Shown in pieces: positions 38,847 through 50,180 of a DNA stretch of 64,000 nt. Each line of letters opens with the position of its first letter. Positions within the stretch are counted from its first letter, which is position 1. This DNA is from Acinetobacter populi (GTDB lineage Bacteria > Pseudomonadota > Gammaproteobacteria > Pseudomonadales > Moraxellaceae): assembly GCF_002174125.1 (NCBI RefSeq), contig NZ_NEXX01000001.1, positions 1,035,159 to 1,099,158 on the forward strand, in the 5' to 3' direction. The position numbers were made by a program, and so were the translations under genes. The notes under the pieces are model-generated. The model did not search any database, was not told the origin of the DNA, and saw only the letters and a program-made list of their open reading frames with translations.

Positions 38847-39800
38847 ATGAACACACCAGTAAAACCGCAGCATTCCCATCATTTTGATGAAGGTAATCCA
38901 TTAGCCCAAAAAAAGATTCTGCTGGCAACCCTATTTACAGCCTTTATGATGATTGCAGAAATCTCAGGTGGATTCATTTTTAATTCCATGGCATTACTTG
39001 CCGATGGCTGGCATATGAGTTCGCATATGTTGGCTTTGGGTCTGGCATATATGGCCTATCGGGCTGCACGCCACTACCGTAATGATGAAAGATTTTGTTT
39101 TGGTACATGGAAAATTGAAATACTGGCAGGTTATAGCAGTGCCATTTTATTAATGGTCGTTGCAATCATGATGTGTTACAGCTCAGTTGAAAGATTATTT
39201 CATCCTGTAGAAATCCATTATAACGAAGCCATTTTTATTGCAATCATTGGTTTGGTGGTAAATTTAATTTGTGCATGGCTATTACATGATGATCACCATG
39301 GTCATTCTCATCATGATCATATACATCACAGCCATGCCCAGCATAAGCATACCCATCAAGAGCATCACCATCATCAGGATCTAAATCAAAAAGCTGCTTT
39401 TCTACATGTCATTGCCGATGCCACGACGTCAGTTCTTGCAATCATCGCTTTATTTGCTGCCAAATACTTTGGCTGGAATTTTTTGGATGCAGTACTGGGA
39501 ATTGTCGGTGCACTACTGGTTTCAAAATGGGCTTGGGGTCTCATCATTCAAACCGGGAAAACACTCCTGGATGCAGAAATGACAGAGCCTGTTGTTGATG
39601 AAATACGGGAAGTTATCGCAGATCTGGACCGATCGATTGATATCGTTGATTTACATGTCTGGAAAGTGGGTAGAGGGAAATTTTCGTGTATTCTAGCTTT
39701 GGAGACAAGCGATACCTTATTAACGCCGCTTGTTGTAAAGCAAGCATTGTCGATACATGATGAAATTGTACATGCCAGTATAGAAATCAATCCCGTTTAA
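38847..39800 (+). CDS. dmeF: DmeF-type cation diffusion facilitator (Co/Ni efflux)
   Basis: 317 residues, six transmembrane helices. The metal-site motif GWHMSSH in helix 2 and HVIADATTSV in helix 5 fit the DmeF subgroup. A long His-rich cytoplasmic loop (about residues 149-180, many HxH) lies between helices 4 and 5, and N-terminal HSHHFD adds more ligands. No SD is visible before the ATG. The stop is 15 nt before the sRNA B terminator, which probably also ends this mRNA. Confidence 0.9.
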   Translation: MNTPVKPQHSHHFDEGNPLAQKKILLATLFTAFMMIAEISGGFIFNSMALLADGWHMSSHMLALGLAYMAYRAARHYRNDERFCFGTWKIEILAGYSSAILLMVVAIMMCYSSVERLFHPVEIHYNEAIFIAIIGLVVNLICAWLLHDDHHGHSHHDHIHHSHAQHKHTHQEHHHHQDLNQKAAFLHVIADATTSVLAIIALFAAKYFGWNFLDAVLGIVGALLVSKWAWGLIIQTGKTLLDAEMTEPVVDEIREVIADLDRSIDIVDLHVWKVGRGKFSCILALETSDTLLTPLVVKQALSIHDEIVHASIEINPV

Positions 39801-39814
39801 TCCATATAAACAAC

Positions 39815-39939
39815 AAAAAGCCCCAACTTCCTGTCGGGGCTTTTTGAAATTCTGCTTGCAGTATAACGTCCTGTCATACCTGTACGTCCATGTACAGCGT
39901 GTATCCTTACACTCAGCTCGAAACGTCCTGTTTCGTTAT
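39815..39939 (-). ncRNA. CsrB/RsmZ-type sRNA candidate, copy B
   Basis: Predicted minus-strand RNA of ~125 nt with five AGGA- or TGGA-loop hairpins: CGAAAC-AGGAC-GTTTCG (39919-39935), GTGT-AAGGAT-ACAC (39899-39912), TGTAC-ATGGAC-GTACA (39881-39896), GTATGAC-AGGAC-GTTATAC (39861-39879) and the terminator GCCCCGAC-AGGAA-GTTGGGGC (39820-39840). Same class as copy A with one added hairpin. The first hairpin, the second and the terminator stem are essentially identical between copies, while linkers differ. Predicted CsrA/RsmA decoy. Confidence 0.87.
39820..39840. terminator. Terminator hairpin of copy B, shared with dmeF
   Basis: GCCCCGAC/GTTGGGGC stem with T runs on both strands (minus TTTTTG; plus TTTTTG). 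Placed 15-20 nt after dmeF's stop. Confidence 0.85.
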
Positions 39940-39945
39940 ATGCTT

Positions 39946-40013
39946 ATAATATGCAAAGATAAGGGACTCGATAAGTGGCAAAAGACGCAAGTATTTGTAA
40001 GCCAAAGCTTACA
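39946..40013 (-). promoter_or_regulatory. GacA-type promoter of sRNA copy B
   Basis: Minus strand: TGTAAG-CTTTGG-CTTACA (39996-40013) is a perfect match to the GacA upstream activating sequence. -35 TTATCG (39969-39974), 17 nt, -10 TATTAT (39946-39951). Predicted start near 39939. The box centre lies about 65 nt upstream of the start, as in known rsm promoters. Confidence 0.85.
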
Positions 40014-40150
40014 CGAATGTATTAATTTTCGGCATCCATCGCAACTTTATGCGCCATGTGCCTAGATTGAGAGTATAACTAGAACTCGTTGAAAGATTTT
40101 ACCGTATTCGGATAAGCAATGAACAATCCTGATCTGTGATTTTTCGATAT
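40014..40150. other. Spacer between the sRNA B promoter and the rpoC terminator
   Basis: Part of the 397-bp dmeF-rpoC region. I see no gene or structure here. An overlapping open frame at 39844-40065 is a shadow of the sRNA. Confidence 0.4.
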
Positions 40151-40178
40151 AAAAAAAGAGCCCCGAAGGACTCTTTTT
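40151..40178 (-). terminator. rpoBC operon terminator
   Basis: Minus strand AGAGTCC-TTCG-GGGCTCT (7 bp with UUCG tetraloop, 40157-40174) followed by TTTTTTT. Located 20 nt after the rpoC stop. Confidence 0.9.
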
Positions 40179-40197
40179 AACATCAATCAATTACAGC

Positions 40198-43100
40198 TTA
40201 GAACTGTTCTTCATTAAATGCTTGGCTGAGCGCCTGATCAACTTCACTAAAGTCGTTAACCAGCTCTTGCTCGGCAGCTTCCGCTTCCTGACGACGACGT
40301 TCCAAATGATACGCCAGACCAGTACCCGCAGGAATCAAACGACCCACAACCACGTTTTCTTTCAGACCACGTAGATCATCTTCTTTACCTGTTACAGCCG
40401 CTTCAGTTAACACACGTGTGGTTTCCTGGAACGATGCAGCAGAGATGAACGAGTCGGTAGACAATGAGGCTTTGGTAATACCCATCAATTGACGTTCAAA
40501 TTTCGCAGGGAATTTGTTTTGCGCCAATACTGCCTGATTTTCCTGAACCACACGGATGTAATCCACTTGTTCACCTTTGATAAAGCTAGAATCACCACCG
40601 TCGGTAATTTCAACTTTACGCAACATCTGACGAACAATTACTTCAATGTGTTTATCGTTGATTTTTACCCCTTGTAAGCGGTAAACGTCCTGAACTTCAT
40701 TCACGATATAGTTGGTTAATGCCACTTCGCCTTTTAAGCGCAGGATATCGTGTGGATTTTGTGGGCCATCGGCAACCACTTCACCACGCTCAACATGTTC
40801 ACCTTCAAACATGTTGATTTGACGCCATTTTGGAATCAACTCTTCGTAAATTTCAGAACCATCATCAGGTGTAATCACCAAACGGTTTTTACCTTTGGTT
40901 TCCTTACCAAAACTTACCACACCTGACACTTCTGCCAGAATTGCGTATTCTTTTGGCTTACGTGCTTCGAACAAGTCGGCAACACGTGGCAAACCACCGG
41001 TAATATCACGGGTACGTGACGATTCTTGTGGTACACGACCAATGACATCACCCACACCAATGGTTTCACCATCACGTACAGTCACAATGGTATTTTGTGG
41101 CAGGAAGTAGAACTGTTCACTACCATCAGCCATATCCAATACCACGGCTGGACGTAAATCCTTACCAGAAGCAGGACGTGAAGTCACAGGTAAAATTTCA
41201 ACAGTGGTCATACCTGTTGCATCATCAGTTTTTGATGTTGCAGTTACGCCATCGGCAATTTGTGAGAAGCGTGCTTTACCAGCAACTTCTGTTACCAACG
41301 GATGGGTGTGTGGATCCCATGTTGCAACAATACCACCGCCCTCTACTGGCTCACCATCCTTAATCAGAATGGAAGCACCATAAGGAACTTTATAACGTTC
41401 ACGTTCACGGCCTAGATCATCAGCAATACCGATTTCACCAGAACGGGACGTAGTCACCAAATGCCCTTTGGCATGTTGTACTGTTTTGATATTGTGGAAA
41501 CGTACAATACCTTTATTACGTACTTGAATGCTGTTGGCAGCAGATGTTCGGCTTGCAGCACCACCGACGTGGAAGGTACGCATGGTTAACTGTGTACCCG
41601 GCTCACCAATGGATTGCGCTGCCATAACACCAACAGATTCACCTGGATTCACCAAGTGACCACGCGCCAGATCACGACCATAACATTTCGCACAAACACC
41701 AAATGTTGATTCACAGTTAACAACTGAACGAACCTTGATTTCGTCGACACCCGCTTCTTCGATTTGCGCAGCGATGCGTTCATCGATAAATGTATTACGT
41801 GGGAAGATTACTTCATCAGTACCCAGACGTTTTACATCTTCAGCAATCACACGACCCAGTACACGATCTTTCAACGGTTCGATAACATCGCCACCTTGAA
41901 TTAATGGTGTCATTACTAAGCCATCGAGTGTGCCACAATCCGGTTCGGTGATTACCAAATCCTGTGCCACATCAACCAGACGACGAGTCAGATAACCTGA
42001 GTTCGCAGTTTTTAATGCTGTATCGGCCAAACCTTTACGTGCACCGTGTGTTGAAATGAAGTACTGAAGTACAGTCAAACCTTCACGGAAGTTGGCTTTA
42101 ATTGGCGTTTCAATGATCGAACCATCCGGTTTTGCCATCAAACCACGCATACCAGCCAGCTGACGAATCTGTGCCGCACTACCACGGGCACCAGAGTCAG
42201 ACATCATATAGATGCTATTAAAGGATTTTTGTTTCTCATCTTCACCCTGTTTGTTTTTAACAGTAGTAAAAGACAAGTTATCCATCATCGCTTTGGCAAC
42301 TTGATCGTTGGTACGTGCCCAGATATCGACCACTTTGTTATAACGTTCACCTGCGGTCACGAAACCTTGCTCAAACTGATGTTCGATTTCACGAACTTCT
42401 GCTTCTGCCTTGTTGATGATTTCTTCTTTGGTTGGTGGAATCAACATGTCTTCCATACCCACCGAAACACCCGAACGGGTTGCTTGGCGGAAACCAAGAT
42501 ACATCAACTGATCGGCAAAGATAACGGTATCTTTTAGACCCAGTTTACGATAACAAGTGTTGATCAATTTTGAGATGTTCTTTTTGGTCATCTCAAGGTT
42601 AATTGATTCAAAGCTTAAACCTGCTGGTACAACTTCCCAAAGCAAACAGCGACCTGGTGTAGTATCCACAATCAATGTTTCTTTGACACGTTCGCCATCT
42701 TCAGTGATTACAGTCTGGTGTACACGCACTTTTACACGTGCATGCATATTCACTTGACCAGTTGCCAAAGCACGGTTTACTTCGTGCGTATCGGCAAACA
42801 CCATGCCTTCACCTTTGGCATTTACAGCATCACGAGTGATGTAGTAAAGACCCAAGACCACGTCCTGAGAAGGAACGATAATCGGCTCACCATTGGCAGG
42901 TGACAGGATGTTGTTGGTAGACATCATCAAGGCACGGGCTTCAAGCTGTGCTTCCAATGTCAACGGCACGTGTACCGCCATCTGGTCACCATCGAAGTCG
43001 GCGTTAAACGCAGCACAGACCAAAGGATGCAAACGAATTGCCTTACCTTCAATCAATACAGGTTCAAATGCTTGTAGACCCAAACGGTGAAGTGTTGGTG

Positions 43101-44391
43101 CACGGTTCAACATCACAGGATGCTGACGAATCACATTGGCTAAAACGTCCCAAACTTCTGGCGTTTCACGCTCAACCATTTTTTTGGCAGCTTTAATCGT
43201 GGTTGCCTGACCAGAGGCCTGTAATTTTGCAAAGATAAATGGTTTGAATAATTCAAGCGCCATTTTCTTCGGTAAACCACATTGATGTAAACGCAGTGTC
43301 GGACCAACGGTAATCACCGAACGACCAGAATAATCGACACGTTTACCCAGCAAGTTCTGACGGAAACGACCTTGTTTACCTTTGATCATATCAGCCAAAG
43401 ATTTCAATGGACGTTTGTTTGAACCAGTAATGGCACGACCACGACGACCGTTGTCCAGCAAGGCATCTACAGATTCCTGTAACATACGTTTTTCGTTACG
43501 TACGATAATATCTGGTGCAGCCAAGTCCAAAAGACGTTTTAAACGGTTGTTACGGTTGATCACACGACGATACAAATCGTTTAGATCAGATGTCGCAAAA
43601 CGACCACCTTCAAGCGGTACCAATGGACGTAAATCTGGTGGAAGTACTGGCAGTACATTCATCACCATCCATTCTGGCTTGTTGTTAGACTCTTTAAACG
43701 CTTCCATCAATTTCAGGCGTTTAGAGGCTTTTTTCAACTTAGTTTCAGAGGTCGTTTGTGGAATTTCTTCACGTAAACGAGAAATTTCTGCTTCCAAGTC
43801 GATATCTTTTAACAAATCCTGAACAGCTTCTGCACCCATTTTTGCGGCAAATTCATCGCCGTATTCTTCCAGTGCATTGAAGTATTCTTCATCAGTTAAA
43901 AGCTGATATTTTTCCAGCGTTGTCATGCCCGGATCGGTCACAACATAAGATTCAAAATACAATACGCGTTCGATATCACGTAGTGTCATATCCAGCAATA
44001 AACCGATACGGGATGGTAACGATTTCAAGAACCAAATATGTGCAACTGGGGAAGCAAGTTCAATATGCCCCATACGTTCACGACGTACTTTCGCAGTTGT
44101 GACCTCAACGCCACATTTTTCACAAATGACGCCTTTGTATTTCATACGCTTGTATTTACCACACAAGCATTCGTAATCTTTGACTGGTCCAAAAATTTTG
44201 GCACAGAATAAACCGTCACGTTCCGGTTTAAAGGTACGATAGTTAATCGTTTCAGGTTTTTTTACTTCGCCATGAGACCAGGATTTAATTACTTCTGGTG
44301 ATGCTAAGCCAATACGGATACGATCGAACTCAAGTGGTGTATGACCATCAGAGTCCGTTTTTTTACGCATGATATCGAGCAAGTCTTTCAA
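40198..44391 (-). CDS. rpoC: RNA polymerase subunit beta'
   Basis: 1397 residues. N-terminal zinc site [20 protein letters not shown], active-site NADFDGDQM with the Mg-binding aspartates, and the second zinc site [15 protein letters not shown] are all present. The start is TTG at 44391 with GGAG 7 nt upstream, aligned to the E. coli N-terminus (MKDLL). Follows rpoB after 90 nt. Highly conserved; no truncation. Confidence 0.98.
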   Translation of the reverse strand: MKDLLDIMRKKTDSDGHTPLEFDRIRIGLASPEVIKSWSHGEVKKPETINYRTFKPERDGLFCAKIFGPVKDYECLCGKYKRMKYKGVICEKCGVEVTTAKVRRERMGHIELASPVAHIWFLKSLPSRIGLLLDMTLRDIERVLYFESYVVTDPGMTTLEKYQLLTDEEYFNALEEYGDEFAAKMGAEAVQDLLKDIDLEAEISRLREEIPQTTSETKLKKASKRLKLMEAFKESNNKPEWMVMNVLPVLPPDLRPLVPLEGGRFATSDLNDLYRRVINRNNRLKRLLDLAAPDIIVRNEKRMLQESVDALLDNGRRGRAITGSNKRPLKSLADMIKGKQGRFRQNLLGKRVDYSGRSVITVGPTLRLHQCGLPKKMALELFKPFIFAKLQASGQATTIKAAKKMVERETPEVWDVLANVIRQHPVMLNRAPTLHRLGLQAFEPVLIEGKAIRLHPLVCAAFNADFDGDQMAVHVPLTLEAQLEARALMMSTNNILSPANGEPIIVPSQDVVLGLYYITRDAVNAKGEGMVFADTHEVNRALATGQVNMHARVKVRVHQTVITEDGERVKETLIVDTTPGRCLLWEVVPAGLSFESINLEMTKKNISKLINTCYRKLGLKDTVIFADQLMYLGFRQATRSGVSVGMEDMLIPPTKEEIINKAEAEVREIEHQFEQGFVTAGERYNKVVDIWARTNDQVAKAMMDNLSFTTVKNKQGEDEKQKSFNSIYMMSDSGARGSAAQIRQLAGMRGLMAKPDGSIIETPIKANFREGLTVLQYFISTHGARKGLADTALKTANSGYLTRRLVDVAQDLVITEPDCGTLDGLVMTPLIQGGDVIEPLKDRVLGRVIAEDVKRLGTDEVIFPRNTFIDERIAAQIEEAGVDEIKVRSVVNCESTFGVCAKCYGRDLARGHLVNPGESVGVMAAQSIGEPGTQLTMRTFHVGGAASRTSAANSIQVRNKGIVRFHNIKTVQHAKGHLVTTSRSGEIGIADDLGRERERYKVPYGASILIKDGEPVEGGGIVATWDPHTHPLVTEVAGKARFSQIADGVTATSKTDDATGMTTVEILPVTSRPASGKDLRPAVVLDMADGSEQFYFLPQNTIVTVRDGETIGVGDVIGRVPQESSRTRDITGGLPRVADLFEARKPKEYAILAEVSGVVSFGKETKGKNRLVITPDDGSEIYEELIPKWRQINMFEGEHVERGEVVADGPQNPHDILRLKGEVALTNYIVNEVQDVYRLQGVKINDKHIEVIVRQMLRKVEITDGGDSSFIKGEQVDYIRVVQENQAVLAQNKFPAKFERQLMGITKASLSTDSFISAASFQETTRVLTEAAVTGKEDDLRGLKENVVVGRLIPAGTGLAYHLERRRQEAEAAEQELVNDFSEVDQALSQAFNEEQF

Positions 44392-44481
44392 TTTTTTTCT
44401 CCGTGTGCCGAGAAGCTTTTAGGTTCCCGGCTGGGTCAAAACTGGTTATATCTGAAATAGTAATTGTGTTAGCCCGTAAGC

Positions 44482-47400
44482 TTATTCACCATTTTTCAGT
44501 TCAATGTTGATACCTAAAGAACGGATCTCTTTGGTCAATACGTTAAACGATTCTGGCATGCCAGGATCCATATAGTGATTACCATCTACGATATTCTTAT
44601 AGATACGGGTACGACCTTCAACATCATCCGATTTCACGGTGAGCATTTCTTGTAACGTGTAGGCTGCACCATAAGCTTCAAGTGCCCAGACCTCCATCTC
44701 ACCAAAACGCTGACCACCGAATTGAGCTTTACCACCCAATGGCTGTTGTGTAACCAGAGAGTATGAACCGGTAGAACGCGCATGCATCTTATCATCAACC
44801 AAGTGGTTGAGTTTCAGCATGTACATATAACCTACAGTGACAGGACGGTCAAACTTCTCACCAGTACGTCCGTCAAACAAGGTTTGCTGACCAGTACGTG
44901 GTAACTCGGCAAGTTCAAGTAACTCTTTGATCTGTGATTCTTCTGCACCATCAAATACTGGGGTTGCCAATGGCACACCACCACGCAAGTTACCTGCAAG
45001 CTTCAGAACTTCTTCATCAGATAAACTATCCAGTTCTTCTTGCTCGCCACCTACTTTGTTGTAGATTTTGTCCATGAAATCACGCAGTTCGGCAATGGTA
45101 CGTTGTTGTTGCAGCATCTTATCGATCTGCTCACCCAAACCTTTTGCTGCCAAACCTAAATGCGTTTCAAGAATCTGTCCCACGTTCATACGTGATGGTA
45201 CACCCAGTGGGTTCAACACCACATCAACTGGCACACCATTGGCATCATGTGGCATATCTTCTACAGGTAGGATGTTGGAGACAACACCTTTGTTCCCGTG
45301 ACGACCCGCCATTTTATCACCCGGCTGGATACGACGTTTAACGGCCAGATAAACTTTCACAACTTTCAATACGCCATGTGTTAATTCATCGCCAGTTGAA
45401 AGTTTGCGTTTTTTCTCGGCAAATTTTTCGTCGATTTCCTGACTTTTCTCTTGTAAGAACACCAAGATTTGTGACAAACGCTCAGCAATGGCTTCATCAC
45501 TTGGCTGAATTTCTTTTAAGTCAACAAAATCTAGACCTGCAAGGAAATCCGCAGTTAATTTATCACCACGTTTCGTCGTACCGCCACCATTAGAGGTTTG
45601 GCCTGTCAATAAACGGATCATACGTTCACGAGATGCTTCTTCAAAGATTTTGAATTCTTCTTTCAAATCTTTACGGTAAGCATCAAGCTGCGCTTTTTCG
45701 ATCGCTAGAGCACGCTCATCTTTTTCCACGCCATCACGGGTAAACACTTGAACGTCAATTACTGTCCCTTTGGTACCTGATGGTACACGTAAAGAGGAGT
45801 CTTTCACGTCTGCTGCTTTTTCACCAAAAATGGCACGTAACAGTTTTTCTTCAGGCGTCAGTTGAGTTTCACCTTTTGGTGTCACTTTACCCACCAGAAT
45901 ATCACCCGCAGTCACTTCTGCACCGATGTACACGATACCGGATTCATCAAGTTTTGATAATGCAGCTTCACCCACATTCGGGATATCGGCAGTAATCTCT
46001 TCCTGACCCAGTTTGGTATCACGCGCAACACATGACAATTCCTGAATATGAATGGAGGTTAAGCGATCTTCCTGAAGCACACGTTCGGATAAAAGAATCG
46101 AGTCTTCGTAGTTAAAACCGTTCCAAGTCATAAATGCAACACGCATGTTTTGACCCAGTGCCAATTCACCCATATCTGTTGATGGACCATCGGCAAGAAT
46201 ATCACCACGCGCAACCACATCACCCTGATTCACGATGATGTTCTGGTTAATACAGGTATTCTGGTTAGAACGGGTGTATTTGATCAGGTTATAGATATCT
46301 ACACCAGCTTCACCAGCAATCATCTCGTCTTCGTTGACACGAATTACGATACGGGATGCATCCACATAGTCAATGCGACCACCACGACCAGCAACCACAC
46401 ACACACCAGAGTCACGCGCTACGTGACGTTCCATACCTGTTCCGACCAATGGTTTGTCAGCACGTAAAGTTGGTACAGCCTGACGTTGCATGTTGGAACC
46501 CATCAAGGCACGGTTCGCATCATCGTGTTCAAGGAACGGAATCAGCGATGCTGCAACAGAAACTACCTGTTGTGGTGAAACGTCCATATGCGTCACTTTT
46601 TCTGGCGGCATACGTACAAATTCACCTTGATGACGGACGGAAACCACTTCTTCAGTTAAGTTGCCTTCGCTATCTACAGCAGAGTCGGCCTGTGCAATCA
46701 CAGTACCCACTTCTTCAATCGCAGACAGATATTCGATGTCATCTGTTACACGGCCATCAACCACACGGCGATACGGTGTTTCTAGGAAACCAAAGTCATT
46801 GGTTTTGGCATACACAGAAAGTGAGTTGATCAAACCAATGTTTGGACCTTCCGGTGTTTCAATTGGACAAACACGACCATAATGCGTTTGATGTACGTCA
46901 CGTACCTCAAAGCCTGCACGTTCACGCGTCAAACCACCTGGCCCCAATGCTGATACACGACGTTTATGCGTGATTTCAGACAACGGGTTGTTCTGATCCA
47001 TAAACTGTGACAACTGGCTAGAACCAAAGAATTCCTTGATTGCCGCTGCAACAGGTTTGGCATTGATCAAATCTTGTGGAGAAAGATTGTCTGTTTCTGC
47101 CTGACTTAAACGCTCTTTTACAGCACGTTCTACACGAACCAAGCCCACACGGAATTGGTTTTCAGTCATTTCACCAACAGAACGTACGCGACGGTTACCC
47201 AAGTGATCGATATCGTCGACTTCACCTTTACCGTTACGAATTTCAACTAAAGTACGCAGTACATCAATGATGTCATCATTGGACAGAATACCTTCAACCT
47301 GACGTGTCTTATGATCAGTTCCGACTTCATACGGACGACCCAAACGACGGTTGAACTTCATACGACCAACCGGTGACAAGTCATAACGCTCAGGACTAAA

Positions 47401-48570
47401 GAACAGGTTGTTAAACAAGTTCTCGGCAGCATCCTTGGTTGGTGGCTCACCTGGACGCATCACTTTATAGATTTCAACCAGTGCTTCGTCACGATCACGG
47501 GTTACATCTGCACGAACAGTATCTGCAACATATGAACCACGGTCGATGTCATTGGTGAACAGGATGTTAAACTGTTTGATGCCAGATTCAGCAATTTTCA
47601 CCAGAATATCGTGTGAAATCACGGTATTGGCAGGTAAAATCTCACCATCTTTTAAGCTGATATCTTCTGCGGTAATACGTTCATATAAATATTCATCAGG
47701 TACAGGCAGCTTGCTTAAATTTGCAGCTTCCATTTGACGTACGTGACGCGCATTGATACGTTTACCTTGTTCTACAATAACTTTACCTGCACCATCGGTA
47801 ATATCGAATTGAGCCATTTCGCCACGCAGACGTTCTGGAATCAAATCGATCTGATAAGTACCCATATCAATATAGACAGGAACTTTTTCATAGAACAAAT
47901 CTAAAATTTGTACAGTGCTATAGTTCAATGCACGTAAAATGACAGATGCCAATAATTTACGACGACGGTCGATACGAACATAGACCAGATCTTTCGCATC
48001 AAATTCAAAATCCAACCATGAACCACGGTAAGGAATGATACGTGCCGAATACAGCACTTTACCGCTAGAATGCGTTTTACCTTTATCATGATCGAAGAAT
48101 ACACCAGGTGAACGGTGTAATTGCGATACAATTACCCGTTCTGTACCATTGATCACAAACGTACCGTTATCTGTCATCAGCGGCATTTCGCCCATGTAGA
48201 CTTCTTGTTCACGTACGTCTTTGATAGCCTTGGTGTCACGATCACGTAAAATCAGACGAATTTTGACACGCATTGGCGCAGCATAAGTTGAACCACGCAG
48301 AATACATTCGCGCACATCAAATTCAGGCTTGCCAAGGGTGTACTCAACAAACTCTAAAGCCGCATTACCAGAATAGCTTTCAATTGGAAAAACCGAACGG
48401 AATGCTGATTGTAAACCTAAATCTTCCCGGTTTTTTGGTGATTTGCCATCTTGCAAAAATGCTCGATACGAGTCCACCTGAATGGCGAGCAAGTATGGAA
48501 CATCCATAATATTGGGCAATTTACCAAAATTTTTGCGGATCCGTTTTTTTTCGGTATAAGAGTATGCCAT
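44482..48570 (-). CDS. rpoB: RNA polymerase subunit beta
   Basis: 1362 residues. The rifampicin-binding region reads [23 protein letters not shown], which is the susceptible-type sequence at the usual mutation positions. Other markers: [16 protein letters not shown] and the C-terminal [18 protein letters not shown]. Start ATG at 48570 ([15 protein letters not shown]). Cotranscribed with rplJL through a structured spacer. Confidence 0.98.
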   Translation of the reverse strand: MAYSYTEKKRIRKNFGKLPNIMDVPYLLAIQVDSYRAFLQDGKSPKNREDLGLQSAFRSVFPIESYSGNAALEFVEYTLGKPEFDVRECILRGSTYAAPMRVKIRLILRDRDTKAIKDVREQEVYMGEMPLMTDNGTFVINGTERVIVSQLHRSPGVFFDHDKGKTHSSGKVLYSARIIPYRGSWLDFEFDAKDLVYVRIDRRRKLLASVILRALNYSTVQILDLFYEKVPVYIDMGTYQIDLIPERLRGEMAQFDITDGAGKVIVEQGKRINARHVRQMEAANLSKLPVPDEYLYERITAEDISLKDGEILPANTVISHDILVKIAESGIKQFNILFTNDIDRGSYVADTVRADVTRDRDEALVEIYKVMRPGEPPTKDAAENLFNNLFFSPERYDLSPVGRMKFNRRLGRPYEVGTDHKTRQVEGILSNDDIIDVLRTLVEIRNGKGEVDDIDHLGNRRVRSVGEMTENQFRVGLVRVERAVKERLSQAETDNLSPQDLINAKPVAAAIKEFFGSSQLSQFMDQNNPLSEITHKRRVSALGPGGLTRERAGFEVRDVHQTHYGRVCPIETPEGPNIGLINSLSVYAKTNDFGFLETPYRRVVDGRVTDDIEYLSAIEEVGTVIAQADSAVDSEGNLTEEVVSVRHQGEFVRMPPEKVTHMDVSPQQVVSVAASLIPFLEHDDANRALMGSNMQRQAVPTLRADKPLVGTGMERHVARDSGVCVVAGRGGRIDYVDASRIVIRVNEDEMIAGEAGVDIYNLIKYTRSNQNTCINQNIIVNQGDVVARGDILADGPSTDMGELALGQNMRVAFMTWNGFNYEDSILLSERVLQEDRLTSIHIQELSCVARDTKLGQEEITADIPNVGEAALSKLDESGIVYIGAEVTAGDILVGKVTPKGETQLTPEEKLLRAIFGEKAADVKDSSLRVPSGTKGTVIDVQVFTRDGVEKDERALAIEKAQLDAYRKDLKEEFKIFEEASRERMIRLLTGQTSNGGGTTKRGDKLTADFLAGLDFVDLKEIQPSDEAIAERLSQILVFLQEKSQEIDEKFAEKKRKLSTGDELTHGVLKVVKVYLAVKRRIQPGDKMAGRHGNKGVVSNILPVEDMPHDANGVPVDVVLNPLGVPSRMNVGQILETHLGLAAKGLGEQIDKMLQQQRTIAELRDFMDKIYNKVGGEQEELDSLSDEEVLKLAGNLRGGVPLATPVFDGAEESQIKELLELAELPRTGQQTLFDGRTGEKFDRPVTVGYMYMLKLNHLVDDKMHARSTGSYSLVTQQPLGGKAQFGGQRFGEMEVWALEAYGAAYTLQEMLTVKSDDVEGRTRIYKNIVDGNHYMDPGMPESFNVLTKEIRSLGINIELKNGE

Positions 48571-48895
48571 TTGGATTCCTCGGACAGTAATCTAAGGTCG
48601 CCTGCAGAACGACGCTTAGCAAAAGTTATCGTATGGTCGATAATGACCGTCGCTTTTTTCAAAGCTGCAAAGACTAAAAGCAACAATAAAATGTTTAGCA
48701 ATATTTTTTTACAAGAAAGTTTATAAGAAATTTCCTACAAAAACATTGCTAAACATTCATTTGCACATCTTTTTGTCGCAGCGTTCAATCTTCGCCAAAA
48801 AGCGAGCCGATTATTGTAACGCAAAAAGGCTGATGACCCAAGAGCCACCAGCCATTTTTTGGAGCCGATTATAAAAAAACCGACTCCCTAAGCAA
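48571..48895 (-). promoter_or_regulatory. rplL-rpoB spacer with attenuator and processing hairpin
   Basis: 325 bp. Minus strand, in order: a weak hairpin right after rplL (GGAGTCGG..CGGCTCC), the partial terminator 48823-48853, then a large stem with perfect 13-bp arms (AATGTTTAGCAAT 48690-48702; ATTGCTAAACATT 48745-48757) and a 42-nt loop. Such a spacer lets most transcripts stop after rplL and offers an RNase III target. Confidence 0.65.
48823..48853 (-). terminator. Attenuating terminator after rplL
   Basis: Minus strand stem GGCTGGTG/CATCAGCC (8 bp, one G-U) with TTTTTG after it. Reads into rpoBC must pass it, so it probably sets the ratio of L7/L12 to RNA polymerase. Confidence 0.6.
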
Positions 48896-49264
48896 TTACT
48901 TAAGTGTAACTGTAGCACCAGCTGCTTCAAGTTTCTTCTTAAGCTCTTCACCTTCTTCTTTGCTCACGCCTTCTTTCAGAACTTGTGGTGCACCTTCAAC
49001 TAAATCTTTCGCTTCTTTCAAGCCAAGACCAGTTGCTTCACGAACTGCTTTAATTACAGCAACTTTGTTCGCACCAAAGCTTGTCAATTCAACATTGAAT
49101 TCTGTTTGCTCTTCAGCAGCAGCGGCAGCAGCAGGACCAGCAGCAACAGCAACAGCAGCAGCAGATACATTGAATTTTTCTTCGAATGCAGAAATTAATT
49201 CAACAAGTTCAAGAACAGTTTTTTCAGCAACTGCGTTTAAGATTTCTTCGTTAGTTAAAGCCAT
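48896..49264 (-). CDS. rplL: Ribosomal protein L7/L12
   Basis: 122 residues. N-terminal dimerisation helices, Ala-rich hinge ([16 protein letters not shown]) and C-terminal globular domain [26 protein letters not shown]. Forms the ribosomal stalk with L10. Starts 51 nt after rplJ. Confidence 0.98.
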   Translation of the reverse strand: MALTNEEILNAVAEKTVLELVELISAFEEKFNVSAAAVAVAAGPAAAAAAEEQTEFNVELTSFGANKVAVIKAVREATGLGLKEAKDLVEGAPQVLKEGVSKEEGEELKKKLEAAGATVTLK

Positions 49265-49315
49265 GAGAATAACTCCAAATGGATATTGAATGGTGTATGA
49301 ATGATGTATTTAAGC

Positions 49316-49822
49316 TTAAGCAGCTTCTTGCTCGTTTTTCTCTTTGAGTGCTGTAACCAGACGACCCAATTTCGAAATAGGCGCTTGAAGAACACTGGCA
49401 AGCATGGTAAGTGCTTTCTCTTGGTTTGGAAGGTTAGCAATAACGCTGACTTCTGAACCTTGATACACTTTGCCATCAAATGCGGCAGCTTTTAATTCAA
49501 ATGCTTTGTTTGTTTTTGCAAAATCTTCGAACAAGCGTGCAGCTGCACCCATGTCATCTTCAGACGTTGAAAAACCGAGAATTGTTGGACCAGTCAAGAT
49601 ATCGTTTAAGATGTCGAACTGAGTACCTTCAAGTGCACGTTTTGCCAAAGTGTTACGAACGATACGTAAGTACACATTGTTTTGACGCGCTTGCACACGA
49701 AGTTGAGTCAATTGTTCAACAGTTAAACCTTGATAGTCGGCAACAACAGTAGAGAAAGCTTTGCTTGCAGTTTCGCTTACTGCTGCAACGATTTCTTTTT
49801 TGTCCTCTAAACGTAGAGCCAC
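49316..49822 (-). CDS. rplJ: Ribosomal protein L10
   Basis: 168 residues; MALRLEDKKEIVAAV start uses GTG at 49822 with AGGAGG upstream. Anchors L7/L12 dimers to the ribosome and, in the family, represses its own mRNA by binding the leader. Confidence 0.97.
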   Translation of the reverse strand: MALRLEDKKEIVAAVSETASKAFSTVVADYQGLTVEQLTQLRVQARQNNVYLRIVRNTLAKRALEGTQFDILNDILTGPTILGFSTSEDDMGAAARLFEDFAKTNKAFELKAAAFDGKVYQGSEVSVIANLPNQEKALTMLASVLQAPISKLGRLVTALKEKNEQEAA

Positions 49823-50180
49823 TGTAAAACCTCCTAAGGTGATTTATGTACCGTTGTCGATACACTCCCAATTCGTAAGCCTTTCGACTTACACGCGGAG
49901 GAGGAACACATCACACCACCGCGTCTACGCAGGCTGATTCTCACAAATCTTTTAAGACAGAGGATCGGAATCCCCTTTCGCCTGAGGTCTTTGACGCTGA
50001 TAAATTTTCATTTATCAATTCAAAGTATGCCTGAGTAAAATTGAGCAAAGATCAATGACCTTTGCCAAAGCCACAAGATAGGAAGCTATGCTTCAAGTGA
50101 AATCACCCTTATCTTGCGTCCAGTTTAAAGCAGTGCTTTAAACTGTCCTCAGGACTTTAAAATTCTTTTACCATCTAAAC
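49823..50180 (-). promoter_or_regulatory. rplJ leader (L10-type autoregulatory region)
   Basis: 358 bp without an ORF between rplA and rplJ. The minus strand has several hairpins, including AGTTTAAAGCACTGCTTTAAACT near 50140, a GTAAG-TCGAAAGG-CTTAC stem near 49880 and AGGAGG just before the GTG. Position, length and hairpin content fit the L10 leader of gammaproteobacteria; I cannot confirm the kink-turn without folding. Confidence 0.65.

Noticed and set aside
39290..39390. Repeated CAT/CAC codons that look like a tandem repeat
   Set aside because: They encode the His-rich metal loop of the DmeF-type exporter.
36816..39939. The two similar intergenic elements as a transposable or REP-like repeat
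   Set aside because: Conservation is limited to stems, AGGA loops, promoter box and terminator, with no terminal inverted repeat or target duplication. An RNA gene explains it better.
39844..40065. 73-codon frame over sRNA copy B
   Set aside because: Opposite strand to the RNA, no SD, composed of hairpin arms; explained by the sRNA.
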